A stretch of 38,336 bases of DNA from Ignavibacteria bacterium RIFOXYC2_FULL_35_21 (lineage in GTDB: Bacteria; Bacteroidota; Ignavibacteria; Kapaibacteriales; UBA2268): assembly GCA_001804705.1 (NCBI GenBank), contig MHAY01000065.1:1-38336 (forward strand), in the 5' to 3' direction. The translations under genes and the position numbers were made by a program. Under the pieces are notes generated by a model. That model was not told the origin of the DNA, searched no databases, and was given only the letters and a program-made list of their open reading frames with translations. Below are positions 8,889 to 19,166 of this stretch, one piece after another. Each line of letters begins with the position of its first letter. Position 1 is the first letter of the stretch.

Positions 8889-9209
8889 TTATAAATTTTT
8901 ATCATTAGTTTTTGCATACCTGACGGGAATTGATTTGCCGTCTTTTTCTTCGAACCTGATTCCGATTCTCGAAGCATTTTTATCGGAATCAACTATCAAC
9001 ACATTTGAATAATCTATTGGCATTTCTTTGCTGACAATGCCACCCTGCTGGTTCTTGGGATTTGGCTTCATGTGCTTTTTCCTGATGTTAACACCTTCGA
9101 CAAGGATTTTATTTTTGGAAGGATATACTTCGAGAACCCTACCGGAAACCCCTTTGTCATTCCCTGACAGAACCTGTACTATTTCGCCCTTTTTTATTCT
9201 CATTTTCAT
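8889..9209 (-). CDS. rplX: 50S ribosomal protein L24
   Basis: 106 residues from the chosen ATG; an early assembly protein of the large subunit with a KOW motif (KKGEIVQVLSGNDKGVSGRV, about residues 5-24) and the NIRKKHMKPNPKNQQGGIV block. A GTG start at 9221 would add four residues and overlap the rplN stop. The ATG at 9209 has GGTGA about 7 bases upstream and fits the family start, so it is preferred. Confidence 0.96.
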   Translation of the reverse strand: MKMRIKKGEIVQVLSGNDKGVSGRVLEVYPSKNKILVEGVNIRKKHMKPNPKNQQGGIVSKEMPIDYSNVLIVDSDKNASRIGIRFEEKDGKSIPVRYAKTNDKNL

Positions 9210-9220
9210 AACATTCACCA

Positions 9221-9589
9221 CTAAATAACTTCAGGTGCAAGAGAAATAATTTTCATATAATTTTTTTCGCGAAGTTCACGTGCAACAGGGCCAAAAATAC
9301 GTGTGCCTCTTGGCTCGCCTGCCGCATTTAATATAATCGCCGCATTATCATCGAATTTAATGAAAGAACCGTCTTTCCTTCTTACTTCTTTGCATGTACG
9401 AACAATGACCGCACGGCAAACTTCGCCTTTCTTGACATTTGAATTTGGCAGTGCAGACTTAACCGAGACAACCACAAGGTCTCCAAGCCCTGCATAACGC
9501 CTCGCATGACCCCCAAGAACCCTGATGCATCTCACCTTCTTGGCTCCTGAATTGTCTGCTACGACTAAATTTGTTTCTTCCTGTATCAT
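9221..9589 (-). CDS. rplN: 50S ribosomal protein L14
   Basis: 122 residues, the exact typical L14 length. [20 protein letters not shown], the [20 protein letters not shown] block and [20 protein letters not shown] are diagnostic. L14 forms intersubunit bridges and is a docking point for the silencing factor RsfS. It follows rpsQ by 19 bases and precedes rplX by 11. Confidence 0.98.
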   Translation of the reverse strand: MIQEETNLVVADNSGAKKVRCIRVLGGHARRYAGLGDLVVVSVKSALPNSNVKKGEVCRAVIVRTCKEVRRKDGSFIKFDDNAAIILNAAGEPRGTRIFGPVARELREKNYMKIISLAPEVI

Positions 9590-9608
9590 TTTATTAAACT
9601 CCTAAGCT

Positions 9609-9983
9609 TTATTTTGCTTTTTCAACTATTTCTACGAGTTCCCATCTCTTATTACGGCTGAGCGGCCTGCACTCTTTCACCTTCACTGTGTCGCCGATTG
9701 TGCACTCATTCTTTTCGTCATGTGCCATAATCTTTTTAGTTTTCTTATAATACTTTTTATAAAGCGGATGGGCTACCTGGCGTACTATTTTCACAACGAT
9801 AGTTTTGTCAGCCTTATTCGAAAAAACCTTACCCTGCAGAACCCTTTTATTCGATTTCTTAGGTTCCGATTCTTCTTCTTCGGTTTTTTTCCCGGCTTCT
9901 GCAATTGGCTGTACTATATCTTCTACAACCTGTGCAACAGGTTCCATTTCATTCATAATTTCTTGTCCTGTTTCCTGTTCCAT
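9609..9983 (-). CDS. rpsQ: 30S ribosomal protein S17 with acidic N-terminal extension
   Basis: 124 residues against the usual 80-90. The OB-fold S17 core starts near residue 46 ([20 protein letters not shown]) and ends with the [20 protein letters not shown] block; it binds 16S rRNA helices in the body. Residues 1-45 are an acidic extension rich in Glu ([15 protein letters not shown] and [10 protein letters not shown]). The start is well fixed: the ATG comes one base after the rpmC stop and no other in-frame start near the core has a clear ribosome-binding site. Confidence 0.95.
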   Translation of the reverse strand: MEQETGQEIMNEMEPVAQVVEDIVQPIAEAGKKTEEEESEPKKSNKRVLQGKVFSNKADKTIVVKIVRQVAHPLYKKYYKKTKKIMAHDEKNECTIGDTVKVKECRPLSRNKRWELVEIVEKAK

Positions 9984-9984
9984 A

Positions 9985-10188
9985 TTATTTCACTCTCTGG
10001 CGTTCATGAATTATAGTTCTCATTCTTGCTATGTCTCTTCTTAATATTCTCAGATAAGCCGTGTCATGAAGCTGGCTCAAAGCATGCTGGAACTTTTGTT
10101 TAGCTAAGGTTTCCTCTGCTTCTTTCAGCGACTGAGCCAATTCCATTTCATTCAACTCACCAAGGTCTTTTGTTTTTCGTGGTTTCAT
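9985..10188 (-). CDS. rpmC: 50S ribosomal protein L29
   Basis: 67 residues, the family size; a helical hairpin at the peptide exit site near the trigger factor and SRP docking point. [20 protein letters not shown] and [19 protein letters not shown] are typical. The frame stays open to 10248, but those extra 20 residues lie inside rplP and do not look like L29. The ATG at 10188 comes one base after the rplP stop, suggesting coupled translation. Confidence 0.96.
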   Translation of the reverse strand: MKPRKTKDLGELNEMELAQSLKEAEETLAKQKFQHALSQLHDTAYLRILRRDIARMRTIIHERQRVK

Positions 10189-10189
10189 C

Positions 10190-10606
10190 TCAAACCAAAT
10201 CAATACGTGATACAAATTTTGTTTTAATAGGTAATTTATGAGAAGCAAGCCTCAATGCTTCTTCGGCTGATTTACGCGGCACACCGTCAACCTCGAACAT
10301 GATTCTTCCGGGACGGACAACTGCTACCCAGCCTTCCGGGCTTCCTTTACCGCTTCCCTGCCTGGTTTCAGCGGGTTTTTTGGTATAAGGCTTATCGGGG
10401 AAAATCCTAATCCAAACTTTCCCGTCACGCTTCAGGAACCTGTTAATCGCAATACGGGCGGCTTCAATCTGCCTGTTTGTTATCCAGGCATTTTCGAGTG
10501 CTTTAAGTCCGAATGAACCAAAAGTTACAATCGCTCCCCTAAAAGCCTTGCCTCTTCTTCTGCCCCTTTGTGTCTTGCGATATTTTACTCTCTTTGGAGA
10601 TAACAT
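10190..10606 (-). CDS. rplP: 50S ribosomal protein L16
   Basis: 138 residues; large-subunit protein that positions A-site tRNA near the peptidyl-transferase centre. [20 protein letters not shown], the [20 protein letters not shown] block and the [20 protein letters not shown] block are diagnostic. It follows rpsC by 30 bases and precedes rpmC by 1. Confidence 0.98.
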   Translation of the reverse strand: MLSPKRVKYRKTQRGRRRGKAFRGAIVTFGSFGLKALENAWITNRQIEAARIAINRFLKRDGKVWIRIFPDKPYTKKPAETRQGSGKGSPEGWVAVVRPGRIMFEVDGVPRKSAEEALRLASHKLPIKTKFVSRIDLV

Positions 10607-10636
10607 CGTTACTTGCTTTCAATTAATGAAACTTTT

Positions 10637-11278
10637 CTAAGATAATTGTTTACCGATTATTTCGCCCTTGCAAATCCATACTTTCACTCCTATGCTTCCG
10701 TATATAGTCTGTGCGGTTGCAATTGCATAGTCAATATCAGCACGAAGCGTATGCAAAGGAATTCTTCCTTCTTTATATTGTTCCGTCCTTGCCATTTCGG
10801 CTCCTCCGAGCCTGCCGGCACACATAATCCTGATGCCGCTCGCTCCCATTCTCATAGCTGATGACACCGACTGCTTCATTGCACGCCTGAAAGAAATTCT
10901 TCCTTCGAGCTGCTGAGCTATATTTTCTGCAACAAGATAAGCATCCAATTCGGGACGTTTGATTTCACTTATAAGAATTTTAACATCGTCCCTGCTTGTG
11001 AACTTCTTGATTTCTTCTTCGAGCTGAGTGATGTCCTTGCCCGACCTGCCGATAATCACACCCGGACGTGAAGTGTTAATGGTTATCCTCAATTGCTTCG
11101 CTGTTCTTTCGAGTATAAGTCTCGACACGCCTGCTTTTTTCAAACGACTCTTAATATAACTTCTGACTTTAATATCTTCCGTAAGCTTACTCGCCATATT
11201 TCTCTCATCGAACCAGTTAGCTTCCCACTGCTTTATTATACCTAAACGAAGCCCTATCGGATGTGTTTTTTGTCCCAA
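10637..11278 (-). CDS. rpsC: 30S ribosomal protein S3
   Basis: 213 residues; lines the mRNA entry tunnel. MGQKTHPIGLRLGIIKQWEA opens the N-terminal domain. The KH type 2 RNA-binding loop is visible as GVIIGRSGKDI, and the C-terminal domain holds GIRIMCAGRLGGAEMARTE and HTLRADIDYAIATAQTIYG. It follows rplV by 15 bases. Confidence 0.98.
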   Translation of the reverse strand: MGQKTHPIGLRLGIIKQWEANWFDERNMASKLTEDIKVRSYIKSRLKKAGVSRLILERTAKQLRITINTSRPGVIIGRSGKDITQLEEEIKKFTSRDDVKILISEIKRPELDAYLVAENIAQQLEGRISFRRAMKQSVSSAMRMGASGIRIMCAGRLGGAEMARTEQYKEGRIPLHTLRADIDYAIATAQTIYGSIGVKVWICKGEIIGKQLS

Positions 11279-11293
11279 GTTTAAAACTCCTTA

Positions 11294-11638
11294 TTAATCC
11301 TTTGTTGCAACAACTATTGTTAAATGATTAGAGCGTTTTCTTACTCTATATGCCCTGCCCATCGGAGCAGGCCGAATTCTCTTTACAATCGGGCCGCAAT
11401 CAACATAGGCGGTTTTAACAAAAACTTCTTCGTTTTTAACCGACTTACCGTCTTCAATATTCGATAGATTAGAAATAGCTGATTTCAATACTCTTTCGGC
11501 ATCCTTTGCCGCAAGTTTAGTCGAAAAGTGCAAAGTCGAAAAAGCTTCAGCCGCATTTTTCCCCCTTATCAAATCAACAACCAGCCTCATCTTACGGGGT
11601 GATGACCTTATGAACTTTTTTATTGCTTTTGCTTCCAT
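11294..11638 (-). CDS. rplV: 50S ribosomal protein L22
   Basis: 114 residues from the chosen start. L22 lines the exit tunnel with its extended beta-hairpin. MEAKAIKKFIRSSPRKMRLV at the start and the C-terminal hairpin RIRPAPMGRAYRVRKRSNHL are typical. Upstream in-frame starts (TTG at 11656, ATG at 11653) would add 5-6 residues. The ATG at 11638 is chosen because GGAG lies 9 bases upstream and the MEAKA start matches the family. Confidence 0.96.
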   Translation of the reverse strand: MEAKAIKKFIRSSPRKMRLVVDLIRGKNAAEAFSTLHFSTKLAAKDAERVLKSAISNLSNIEDGKSVKNEEVFVKTAYVDCGPIVKRIRPAPMGRAYRVRKRSNHLTIVVATKD

Positions 11639-11656
11639 TTTTCCAATCTCCATCAA

Positions 11657-11959
11657 TTATTTCTTACCTGCAGGTGCCGGGGCACTTTTTTGTTCTTTCC
11701 TATGGCCCGAGTGTCCCCTGTATATCCTGGTCGGTGAAAATTCACCGAGCTTATGCCCGACCATATTTTCAGTTATATAAACAGGGATGAATTTGTTGCC
11801 GTTATGTACGGCAATAGTTTGCCCCACAAATCCGGGAGTTATAGTCGAAGCTCTCGACCAGGTTTTGATTACCTTCTTCTGGTTGGACTCATTCAGAGCG
11901 TCAACCTTTTTCTGCAGTTTATAATAAACAAAATATCCTTTTTTTAACGAACGCGACAT
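11657..11959 (-). CDS. rpsS: 30S ribosomal protein S19
   Basis: 100 residues; small-subunit head protein near the A-site finger. [19 protein letters not shown], the [20 protein letters not shown] block and the [20 protein letters not shown] block are clear. A short Ala/Pro/Lys tail ([10 protein letters not shown]) adds a few residues to the common 90-93. It follows rplB by 17 bases. Confidence 0.98.
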   Translation of the reverse strand: MSRSLKKGYFVYYKLQKKVDALNESNQKKVIKTWSRASTITPGFVGQTIAVHNGNKFIPVYITENMVGHKLGEFSPTRIYRGHSGHRKEQKSAPAPAGKK

Positions 11960-11976
11960 AATTCAACCTGTAAAAA

Positions 11977-12813
11977 TTAACCTTTTCTACTGCGAATAAT
12001 ATTTTTATTTGATAATTTTCTCTTTTTACGAGTTTTTAAGCCCTTTGAAAATTGTCCCCATGGCGACCTCGGATGCTGTCTTCCACCACCGGACTTAGAA
12101 GCGCCTTCGCCACCACCCATTGGGTGGTCAATCGGGTTCATTGCCATTCCGCGTGTCTGAGGCTTTTTGCCAAGCCAGCGAAGTCTCCCTGCTTTTCCCC
12201 ACTGAATATTCTCATGGTCGCCGTTGCTTACGATGCCCAGGGTGGCAGTGCAATTTGAAGGAAGAATCCTTATTTCACCCGAAGGAAGTTTTACCTGAGC
12301 TGACTTATCATCAACTGCAACAAGCTGAGCCGACATTCCTGCACTTCGCACAAGCTGTCCGCCTTTGCCGGGCTTCATTTCAACATTATGAATGAACAAA
12401 CCAACCGGGATTTTCCTTAAGGGCAATGTATTTCCGTCTTTAAATTCAACATTATCGCCGGCAACAATTTTCTCTCCAACTTTCAATTTGTCCGGTGCCA
12501 GTATATATGTTTTCACACCGTCTTCATATTGAACCAATGCAATCCTTGCAGAGCGGTTAGGGTCATACTCGATAGTAATGACTTCAGCCTTCATGTTTAA
12601 CTTATTACGCTTGAAGTCAATTATTCTGTATCTCCTCTTATGTCCTCCACCGCGATGGCGTGAGGTTATCCTGCCCGTATTATTTCTTCCGCCCGATTGT
12701 TTCAAAGCCACTGTCAATGGCTTATAAGGCTTATCGGATGTTATCTCCTCGAATGTACTCAAAGAGTAGAACCTTGTTCCGGGTGTTATTGGTTTTAAAT
12801 TTCTCAGTGCCAT
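11977..12813 (-). CDS. rplB: 50S ribosomal protein L2
   Basis: 278 residues; binds 23S rRNA near the peptidyl-transferase centre and is needed for subunit joining. [20 protein letters not shown] and [11 protein letters not shown] mark the N-terminal domain. The C-terminal catalytic-centre loop reads DHPMGGGEG; the second His of the common DHPHGGGEG is Met here, a variant I associate with Bacteroidetes and relatives. It follows rplW by 36 bases. Confidence 0.98.
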   Translation of the reverse strand: MALRNLKPITPGTRFYSLSTFEEITSDKPYKPLTVALKQSGGRNNTGRITSRHRGGGHKRRYRIIDFKRNKLNMKAEVITIEYDPNRSARIALVQYEDGVKTYILAPDKLKVGEKIVAGDNVEFKDGNTLPLRKIPVGLFIHNVEMKPGKGGQLVRSAGMSAQLVAVDDKSAQVKLPSGEIRILPSNCTATLGIVSNGDHENIQWGKAGRLRWLGKKPQTRGMAMNPIDHPMGGGEGASKSGGGRQHPRSPWGQFSKGLKTRKKRKLSNKNIIRSRKG

Positions 12814-12849
12814 TTTTCTTCTACTAATAATTTCTTCTAATCCTATATT

Positions 12850-13152
12850 TTATTCGGCTCCTGCCGCACCGCCAACCACATCAATAGATTGGCCTTGTTT
12901 CAATGTAATAAAAGCTTTTTTCCTTAAGGCTGTTTTACCCCGCATTATACCTTTCCTGGTAAAACGGCTTTTAATTTTTCCTTTGACTCTTGCAGTCCTG
13001 ATGCTGATTATATTAACCTCGAACATCTTTTCGACAGCATGCTTGATTTGAATCTTATTCGAACGGGGGTCAACTTCAAATACATATTGTCCCTGCTCCT
13101 GATTCCTCATAGCTTTTTCCGTTACGATTGGTTTCTTAATTATCTCTATCAT
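12850..13152 (-). CDS. rplW: 50S ribosomal protein L23
   Basis: 100 residues; at the tunnel exit, where trigger factor and SRP dock. IIKKPIVTEKAMRNQEQGQY, the VDPRSNKIQIKHAVEKMFEV block and the GKTALRKKAFITLKQGQSID block are typical. A small Gly/Ala tail (VVGGAAGAE) ends the protein. It follows rplD by 16 bases. Confidence 0.98.
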   Translation of the reverse strand: MIEIIKKPIVTEKAMRNQEQGQYVFEVDPRSNKIQIKHAVEKMFEVNIISIRTARVKGKIKSRFTRKGIMRGKTALRKKAFITLKQGQSIDVVGGAAGAE

Positions 13153-13168
13153 AGCTTCACCATCAGCA

Positions 13169-13795
13169 TTAATTGCTTAAAGTATTATGAACAACATCAA
13201 CAGCTTTTTTAAACAGTAAAAGTTTCTTATGGCTCAAAATCTCATAAGTTGAGATTTGAGCAACCGGATAAACAGTTACGTTAGGAATATTTCTTGTAGA
13301 GAGGTAAATCATGTCGTCTTTTTCGGGAAGGAGTATCAGTAGTTTTTCATTTTCCAATTTAAGATTCCTGATAACTTCTGCCATCTGTTTGGTTTTTATC
13401 TCAGCAAACGAAAAATCCTCGATAACCATAAGATTATTTTCTTCGCACCTTGCAGAAAGAGCCGATAATTTGGCAAGCCTTTTAACTTTCTTCGATAAAC
13501 TTATAGTGTAACTATGAGGTTTCGGGCCATGAATCGTTCCGCCGCCTACCCAAACAGGAGACCTCGATGAACCTGCTCTTGCTGTTCCTCTGCCTTTTTG
13601 CCTCCAGGGTTTTTTGCCGCCGCCTCTAACTTCTGAACGTACTTTTGTCTTCGCATTTCCCTGCCTTTTGTTTGCAAGGAAAGCAACGACTGCCTGGTAC
13701 ATGGCATGTTCATTAGGCTTGATGGCAAAGATTTCATCCTTGAGCTCTATCTGCCCCGATTGCTTACCTTCTTTTGTATATATATCTACTAACAT
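13169..13795 (-). CDS. rplD: 50S ribosomal protein L4
   Basis: 208 residues; its extended loop lines the exit tunnel. The loop reads SEVRGGGKKPWRQKGRGTAR with AGSSRSPVWVGGGTIHGPKP after it. The C-terminal alpha/beta domain includes the ENNLMVIEDFSF block. In E. coli L4 also represses the S10 operon; no such leader is evident here. It follows rplC by 8 bases. Confidence 0.98.
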   Translation of the reverse strand: MLVDIYTKEGKQSGQIELKDEIFAIKPNEHAMYQAVVAFLANKRQGNAKTKVRSEVRGGGKKPWRQKGRGTARAGSSRSPVWVGGGTIHGPKPHSYTISLSKKVKRLAKLSALSARCEENNLMVIEDFSFAEIKTKQMAEVIRNLKLENEKLLILLPEKDDMIYLSTRNIPNVTVYPVAQISTYEILSHKKLLLFKKAVDVVHNTLSN

Positions 13796-13803
13796 TTTAA
13801 GCC

Positions 13804-14427
13804 CTATTGCTTAACAATTTCTAATAAAGTATTTTTATATCCCGGAACATTTCCTTTAATAAGTATAACGTTCTGCTCCGGAATTATATCCACTATTTCA
13901 AGGTTTCTGATAGTTGTCGGCTTACCACCCATTCTTCCTGCCATTCTCAAGCCTTTGAAAACTCTTGACGGATAGGAAGACGAGCCGATTGAGCCCGGGT
14001 GCCTTGCCCTGTCAGACTGCCCGTGTGTAGTCATTCCAACACCGCTGAAATGATGCCTTCTAACAACTCCCTGGAAACCTTTTCCCTTACTTGCGCTCGT
14101 AACCCTTACTTTGTCGCCTTTTCTGAATTGGTCAACTTTCAAAAACTCGCCAATACTCAGATTTATAACCAAATCTCTGAATTCTTTCAAATATCTGACA
14201 GGTTCGATGCCTGCTTTAGCGAAGTGCCCTTTTAAAGGTTTATTGATTTTTCTTTCGGGGATATTTTCATAACCGAGCTGAACCGAGTTATAACCATCAT
14301 TATCAGATGTTTTCAACTGCACTATAGGACATGGACCGGCCTGAACAACGGTACACGGTATCTGCTCACCGCTGTCCGTGTAGATGCTCGTCATTCCAAG
14401 CTTTTTCCCAAGTAATGCCCCTGTCAT
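13804..14427 (-). CDS. rplC: 50S ribosomal protein L3
   Basis: 207 residues; an assembly-initiator protein of the large subunit. MTGALLGKKLGMTSIYTDSG opens the protein; the long loop that reaches the peptidyl-transferase centre reads GMTTHGQSDRARHPGSIGSS, followed by the YPSRVFKGLRMAGRMGGK block. The glutamine that PrmB methylates in E. coli (GSIGQNQ) is replaced by Ser here. It follows rpsJ by 14 bases. Confidence 0.98.
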   Translation of the reverse strand: MTGALLGKKLGMTSIYTDSGEQIPCTVVQAGPCPIVQLKTSDNDGYNSVQLGYENIPERKINKPLKGHFAKAGIEPVRYLKEFRDLVINLSIGEFLKVDQFRKGDKVRVTSASKGKGFQGVVRRHHFSGVGMTTHGQSDRARHPGSIGSSSYPSRVFKGLRMAGRMGGKPTTIRNLEIVDIIPEQNVILIKGNVPGYKNTLLEIVKQ

Positions 14428-14441
14428 CTTTACTCCTTTAA

Positions 14442-14750
14442 TTAAACTTTAACCTCTACGTCAACTCCGGCAGGTAATTCCAGCCGCATCAATGCATCTA
14501 TTGTCTTTTGGGTCGAGCTGAAAATATCAATCAGCCTCTTATGGATTCTTGCCTCAAACTGCTCACGCGATTTTTTATCTACGTGAGGTGAACGGTTCAC
14601 CGTATAAACCGAACGCTTCGTAGGCAGCGGAATCGGGCCGGAAACTATTGCTCCGGTCTGTTTTACTGTTCTTACAATCCTTTCGCTTGATTTATCAATC
14701 AAGTTATGGTCGTACGATTTCAATTTTATTCTTATTCTTTGTGTTGCCAC
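14442..14750 (-). CDS. rpsJ: 30S ribosomal protein S10 (NusE)
   Basis: 102 residues, the usual length. [20 protein letters not shown] and the [20 protein letters not shown] block are diagnostic, as is the C-terminal [10 protein letters not shown]. Besides its place in the small-subunit head, S10 acts as NusE in transcription antitermination complexes. It lies 58 bases after tuf with no promoter or terminator seen in the gap, so it is probably read through from the str genes. Confidence 0.98.
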   Translation of the reverse strand: MATQRIRIKLKSYDHNLIDKSSERIVRTVKQTGAIVSGPIPLPTKRSVYTVNRSPHVDKKSREQFEARIHKRLIDIFSSTQKTIDALMRLELPAGVDVEVKV

Positions 14751-14808
14751 GATTTACTCCATTAATCTTTAATTCGGGCTTCCAAATTCAATTTTAATTT
14801 CGAAATTA

Positions 14809-16020
14809 TTATTCGATTATCTTTGTAACGACTCCTGCACCCACAGTTCTGCCGCCCTCACGGATAGCAAATCTCAATCCTTCTTCCATAGCCACGGGTG
14901 TAATAAGCTCTATTGTCAGGTTATCGAGATTGTCGCCCGGCATAACCATTTCAACTCCGGGAGGGAGATGAAGTACGCCGGTAACGTCTGTTGTCCTGAG
15001 ATAGAACTGGGGCCTGTAACCTGCAAAGAATGGTGTATGCCTGCCGCCCTCTTCCTTCTTCAAAAACACTACCTGTGCATTGAATTTATGATGAGGTGTA
15101 ATCGAACCGGGTTTTGCAATAACCATTCCTCGTTCTAATTCATTTTTATCAACACCGCGAAGCAGAAGCCCTACGTTGTCGCCTGCCTGGCCTTCATCCA
15201 GAAGTTTACGGAACATTTCGACTCCGGTGCAAGTTGTTTTCTTATGCAATCCGAAACCGACAATCTCAACTTCCTCGCCGACTTTTACTTTGCCGCGCTC
15301 AATTCTGCCTGTTCCAACTGTTCCTCTGCCTGTAATTGAGAAAACGTCCTCGACCGGCATTAAAAACGGTTTGTCAACTTCACGAATAGGTGTCGGGATG
15401 TATTCGTCAACAGCTTTCATCAGTTCAAAAACACAATCCAGTCTTGGGTCATCGGCTTTTACCGATGCATCTGTGCCTGCCTGAAGTGCCTGAAGTGCCG
15501 AACCTTTGATAATCGGTATTTCATCGCCGGGAAATTCATAAGATGTAAGAAGCTCACGAAGCTCCATCTCGATAAGTTCCAAAAGTTCAGGGTCGGCTAT
15601 ATCAACTTTGTTAAGGAATACAACGATTTTCGGAACGCCTACCTGGCGTGCTAAAAGTATATGCTCTCTTGTTTGAGGCATTGGTCCGTCATCTGCGGCA
15701 CAAACAACAATTGCTCCGTCCATCTGAGCGGCACCGGTAATCATATTCTTAATATAATCAGCGTGGCCCGGGCAGTCAACGTGTGCGTAGTGGCGCTTAT
15801 CTGTTTCATATTCAACGTGTGCAGTGGCAATCGTGATTCCACGTGCACGTTCCTCGGGGGCATTGTCAATCGAGTCGAATGTACGTATTGCCGTATTAGT
15901 GCCTCTTTTTGCCAACGCCATTGTTATAGCGGCAGTTAATGTGGTCTTGCCGTGGTCGACATGGCCAATAGTACCAATATTAACATGTGGTTTAGAGCGA
16001 TCAAATTTTTCTTTTGCCAT
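14809..16020 (-). CDS. tuf: Elongation factor Tu
   Basis: 403 residues. The GTPase delivers aminoacyl-tRNA to the ribosome. G1 is GHVDHGKT (19-26), switch I contains [13 protein letters not shown]3 is DCPGH (82-86) and G4 is NKVD (137-140). The two beta-barrel domains follow, with [13 protein letters not shown] and the C-terminal MVMPGDN and [18 protein letters not shown] blocks. It sits between fusA (90 bases) and rpsJ, the classic str order. Only one tuf copy is visible in this window. Confidence 0.99.
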   Translation of the reverse strand: MAKEKFDRSKPHVNIGTIGHVDHGKTTLTAAITMALAKRGTNTAIRTFDSIDNAPEERARGITIATAHVEYETDKRHYAHVDCPGHADYIKNMITGAAQMDGAIVVCAADDGPMPQTREHILLARQVGVPKIVVFLNKVDIADPELLELIEMELRELLTSYEFPGDEIPIIKGSALQALQAGTDASVKADDPRLDCVFELMKAVDEYIPTPIREVDKPFLMPVEDVFSITGRGTVGTGRIERGKVKVGEEVEIVGFGLHKKTTCTGVEMFRKLLDEGQAGDNVGLLLRGVDKNELERGMVIAKPGSITPHHKFNAQVVFLKKEEGGRHTPFFAGYRPQFYLRTTDVTGVLHLPPGVEMVMPGDNLDNLTIELITPVAMEEGLRFAIREGGRTVGAGVVTKIIE

Positions 16021-16110
16021 TTTGAAATGCTCCTTTTTTAATTTTATGAATAATAATTATTTAATTAATTTTCTTTAAAAACACTTATAACAATCTTTTT
16101 AAAAGTAATT

Positions 16111-18159
16111 TCAATTTTTTATGAACGCAGGTTCATAATGCGAATATGTCATCGTGTAAACTGCTCTTCCCTGGCTCAGTGACCTCAATTTTGTTACGTA
16201 TCCGAACATTTCGGATAGCGGTGCAGCACCTTTAATCACCTGCATTACACCTCTTTGATTGATTCCTTCGACTCTTCCCCTTCTTGCGTTCAGGTCTGCT
16301 ATTATATCGCCTACATATTCTTCCGGTGATACTACTTCAACTTCGAATACAGGTTCAAGCAATATAGTACCTGAATTTCTTAATCCGTCTTTGACAGCAA
16401 TAGAGGCAGCAATTTGGTAAGCAAGTTCGGTTGAGCTTTCCTGATTATATGAGCCTCCAACAATATTAACTTCGATGTCAATAACAGGATACCCGTTCAT
16501 TCCAACCTGGAGTGCTTCATTAACCCCTTTATTAATCGCTGAGTGAAATTGTTTTGGAATTTTGTCATCCTTAATATTATTATTAATGATGATGCCTTTG
16601 CTTCTCTGTGCCTGTTTCATCTCAATTATAACATTTCCGTACTGAGCTTTACCGCCGATTGGCTTATCGAAAACACCTTCCTGCCTGATTGCACCTGCTA
16701 TGGTTTCTCTGTAAGCTACCTGGGGTTTCCCGACTTTAGCCGGAATATTGAACTCCCTGAGTAATCTATCAACGATGATTTCGAGGTGAAGTTCACCAAC
16801 ACCGCTGATGATGATTTGTCCGCTTTCTTCATCGAGTTTGAATTTAAAAGTCGGGTCCTCATCAACAAGCTTTTCGAGCGACTGCAGGAGTTTTTCCTGG
16901 TCGGCTAAAGTTTTGGCTTCAATTGCTTGATTTATGACTGGTTCGGAGAAATGAATCTGTTCATAAGCTATCGGGTGTTTCACATCGCAGAGTGTATCAC
17001 CGGTTTTTGTAAACCTCAAACCGGGTATCGCTACGATTTCTCCTGCTGCTGCTTCCTGAACTTCATCTCTCTTGTTCGCATGTAAAATGAGGATTTTGTT
17101 TATTTTTTCCTGCTTTCCTACATAGGAATTGAGAACTGAATTTCCGATTTTAACAGCGCCCGAATATATCCTTACAAACGTTAACTTTCCCACAAACTGG
17201 TCGGTTAATATCTTAAAAGCCAGTCCGGAAAAGGGTTCATCTTCAAAAGGCTTCCTGCTGATTAGTTTTTCATGGTCTTTCACATCAAATCCCTGATATT
17301 GTTTTATATTATCAGGTGAAGGCATGTAATCAATCACAGCATCGAGCAATGGCTGAACGCCAATATTACTTAAAGATGAGCCGCAAAGGACGGGAACAAA
17401 CCTTAACTCCAAAGTGCCTTTTCTCAAGCCTTTTTTGATTTCTTCTTCTGTCAGCGATTCGCCGTCAAGGTATTTACCGAGAAGTTCATCGTCGGTTTCT
17501 GCAACCGATTCGAGCATCTTAGCCCTGAAGTTTTCGGCGATTATACGATAATCTTCGGGAATAGCCGATTCTTCATAATTCAATCCCTGGGTTTCAATAT
17601 CGAAGTAAATTGCCTTCATTTTAATAAGGTCAATAATACCTTCAAAATTATCTTCCGAACCAATGGGAATCTGAATCGCAACAGGATTGGTTTTCAATCT
17701 TGAAACCATCATCTCGAGGACATTTTCAAAGTTTGCTCCGAGCCTGTCCATTTTATTCACATAAGCAATTCTCGGTACATTGTACATTTCCGCCTGATGC
17801 CAAACCGTTTCCGATTGAGGCTCGACACCTCCGACACCGCAGAAAAGAGCAATTGCTCCGTCGAGAACTCTTAGGGAGCGTTGAACTTCGGCTGTAAAGT
17901 CCACATGGCCCGGAGTATCGATAATATTAATCTGATAATCCTTCCAAAAGCAGGTGGTGGCAGCGGCAGTTATCGTTATGCCTCTTTCCTTTTCCTGCTC
18001 CATGTAGTCCATGAAGGCATTGCCGTCATCAACTTCTCCTATCCTATGCAAATAGCCGGTATAATATAAAATTCTTTCCGTCGTTGTGGTTTTACCGGCG
18101 TCTATATGAGCCATTATGCCAATGTTTCTTAATTTCGATATTTCTTTTACCCGTGGCAT
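16111..18159 (-). CDS. fusA: Elongation factor G
   Basis: 682 residues, slightly shorter than the usual 690-700. It is the translocase GTPase. G1 is AHIDAGKT (17-24), switch I/II contain [13 protein letters not shown] and DTPGHVDF, and G4 is NKMD. Domain IV-V blocks such as [17 protein letters not shown], the domain IV tip [17 protein letters not shown] and the domain [21 protein letters not shown] block follow. The C-terminus stops soon after [12 protein letters not shown]. It follows rpsG by 46 bases within the str operon. Confidence 0.98.
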   Translation of the reverse strand: MPRVKEISKLRNIGIMAHIDAGKTTTTERILYYTGYLHRIGEVDDGNAFMDYMEQEKERGITITAAATTCFWKDYQINIIDTPGHVDFTAEVQRSLRVLDGAIALFCGVGGVEPQSETVWHQAEMYNVPRIAYVNKMDRLGANFENVLEMMVSRLKTNPVAIQIPIGSEDNFEGIIDLIKMKAIYFDIETQGLNYEESAIPEDYRIIAENFRAKMLESVAETDDELLGKYLDGESLTEEEIKKGLRKGTLELRFVPVLCGSSLSNIGVQPLLDAVIDYMPSPDNIKQYQGFDVKDHEKLISRKPFEDEPFSGLAFKILTDQFVGKLTFVRIYSGAVKIGNSVLNSYVGKQEKINKILILHANKRDEVQEAAAGEIVAIPGLRFTKTGDTLCDVKHPIAYEQIHFSEPVINQAIEAKTLADQEKLLQSLEKLVDEDPTFKFKLDEESGQIIISGVGELHLEIIVDRLLREFNIPAKVGKPQVAYRETIAGAIRQEGVFDKPIGGKAQYGNVIIEMKQAQRSKGIIINNNIKDDKIPKQFHSAINKGVNEALQVGMNGYPVIDIEVNIVGGSYNQESSTELAYQIAASIAVKDGLRNSGTILLEPVFEVEVVSPEEYVGDIIADLNARRGRVEGINQRGVMQVIKGAAPLSEMFGYVTKLRSLSQGRAVYTMTYSHYEPAFIKN

Positions 18160-18205
18160 AATTTCTCACCAAGGAAATTTCAGTTGACAAAGAACGATTC
18201 ATTAA

Positions 18206-18673
18206 TTACCATTTGAAATGTGCGAAAGCTTTGTTTGCTTCTGCCATTTTATGCACATCATCTCTTTTCTTAACAGAGGCACCTTCACCGTTTGCGGCAG
18301 CAATAAGTTCGGCGGCTAATCTAAGCGCCATTGATTTATCTCTGCGTGCCTTTGCGTATTGTTTTATCCACCTGAGAGCAAGGGCAATTCTCCTGTCCTC
18401 GCGAACCTCGATAGGAACCTGGTATGTTGCCCCTCCGACTCTCCTCGACCTAACCTCAAGCACGGGTGCAACATTTGAGAGTGCCTTGCGAAAAACTTCG
18501 AGGGGGTCAGACTTAGTTCTTTGGGCTATCGTTTCAAATGCTTCGTAAACTGCTTTACGGGCTGTGCTTTTTTTGCCCTGATACATAATATTATTCACAA
18601 GCCTCGAAACGACCAAATCGTTGTATTTCGGGTCAACATCCAAACGTCTTTTTTCTGCTCTTCTTTTTCTCAT
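18206..18673 (-). CDS. rpsG: 30S ribosomal protein S7
   Basis: 155 residues; nucleates small-subunit head assembly and lines the E site. [20 protein letters not shown], the [20 protein letters not shown] block and the [20 protein letters not shown] block are characteristic. In E. coli it also represses the str operon; no evidence either way here. It follows rpsL by 31 bases. Confidence 0.98.
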   Translation of the reverse strand: MRKRRAEKRRLDVDPKYNDLVVSRLVNNIMYQGKKSTARKAVYEAFETIAQRTKSDPLEVFRKALSNVAPVLEVRSRRVGGATYQVPIEVREDRRIALALRWIKQYAKARRDKSMALRLAAELIAAANGEGASVKKRDDVHKMAEANKAFAHFKW

Positions 18674-18704
18674 ATCGTCTTACTCGCAATTCACTGAATT
18701 AAGT

Positions 18705-19085
18705 TTATGCAGATTTCTTTGGTTTCTTGGAACCATATTTCGACCTGCCCTGTTTTCTGCCTTCGACTCCCTGTGTGTCTGCAGTACCGCGAATAATATG
18801 GTATCTCACACCGGGTAAGTCTTTAACTCTGCCGCCGCGGAGATATACTAATGAGTGCTCCTGCAGGTTATGCCCTTCGCCGGGAATGTATGACGTTACT
18901 TCAAAACCTGTAGTCAATCTGACACGGGCAACTTTCCTTAATGCCGAGTTCGGCTTCTTCGGAGTAGTTGTATATACCCTCGTGCATACCCCTCTTCTTT
19001 GGGGACATGATTTCAATGCCGATGATTTACTCTTTACTGTAACCTTCTTTCTCGGCTTCCTGATTAACTGGCTTATAGTTGGCAC
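18705..19085 (-). CDS. rpsL: 30S ribosomal protein S12
   Basis: 126 residues; decoding-centre protein and first gene of the supercluster. [20 protein letters not shown] and [17 protein letters not shown] are diagnostic. The lysines at the classic streptomycin-resistance positions (TPKKPN and GRVKDLPG) are wild-type. The start is GTG at 19085, set by GGAG seven bases upstream and the family start MPTISQL. The promoter at 19135-19166 should give a leader of about 40 bases. Confidence 0.98.
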   Translation of the reverse strand: MPTISQLIRKPRKKVTVKSKSSALKSCPQRRGVCTRVYTTTPKKPNSALRKVARVRLTTGFEVTSYIPGEGHNLQEHSLVYLRGGRVKDLPGVRYHIIRGTADTQGVEGRKQGRSKYGSKKPKKSA

Positions 19086-19134
19086 TCAATTACTCCAAAA
19101 TATAATATTTAAAAAAAAATTTCGACAGAGCTTA

Positions 19135-19166
19135 CAAACTTATTGAAAAAAATTTAAAATTCAAAA
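19135..19166 (-). promoter_or_regulatory. Bacteroidetes-type promoter of the ribosomal supercluster
   Basis: On the minus strand TTTTG (19162-19166) is followed, after exactly 19 bases, by TAAGTTTG (19135-19142). This fits the Bacteroidetes primary-sigma consensus TTTG-N19-TAnnTTTG with no mismatch. The spacer is AT-rich. Transcription would begin near 19128, about 43 bases before the rpsL start. No other promoter of this type was noticed inside the ribosomal cluster, although I did not scan it exhaustively. Confidence 0.8.

Noticed and set aside
9985-10248. An 87-residue L29 starting at 10248
   Set aside because: The extra 20 residues overlap rplP and do not resemble L29. The ATG at 10188 directly after the rplP stop is the natural start.
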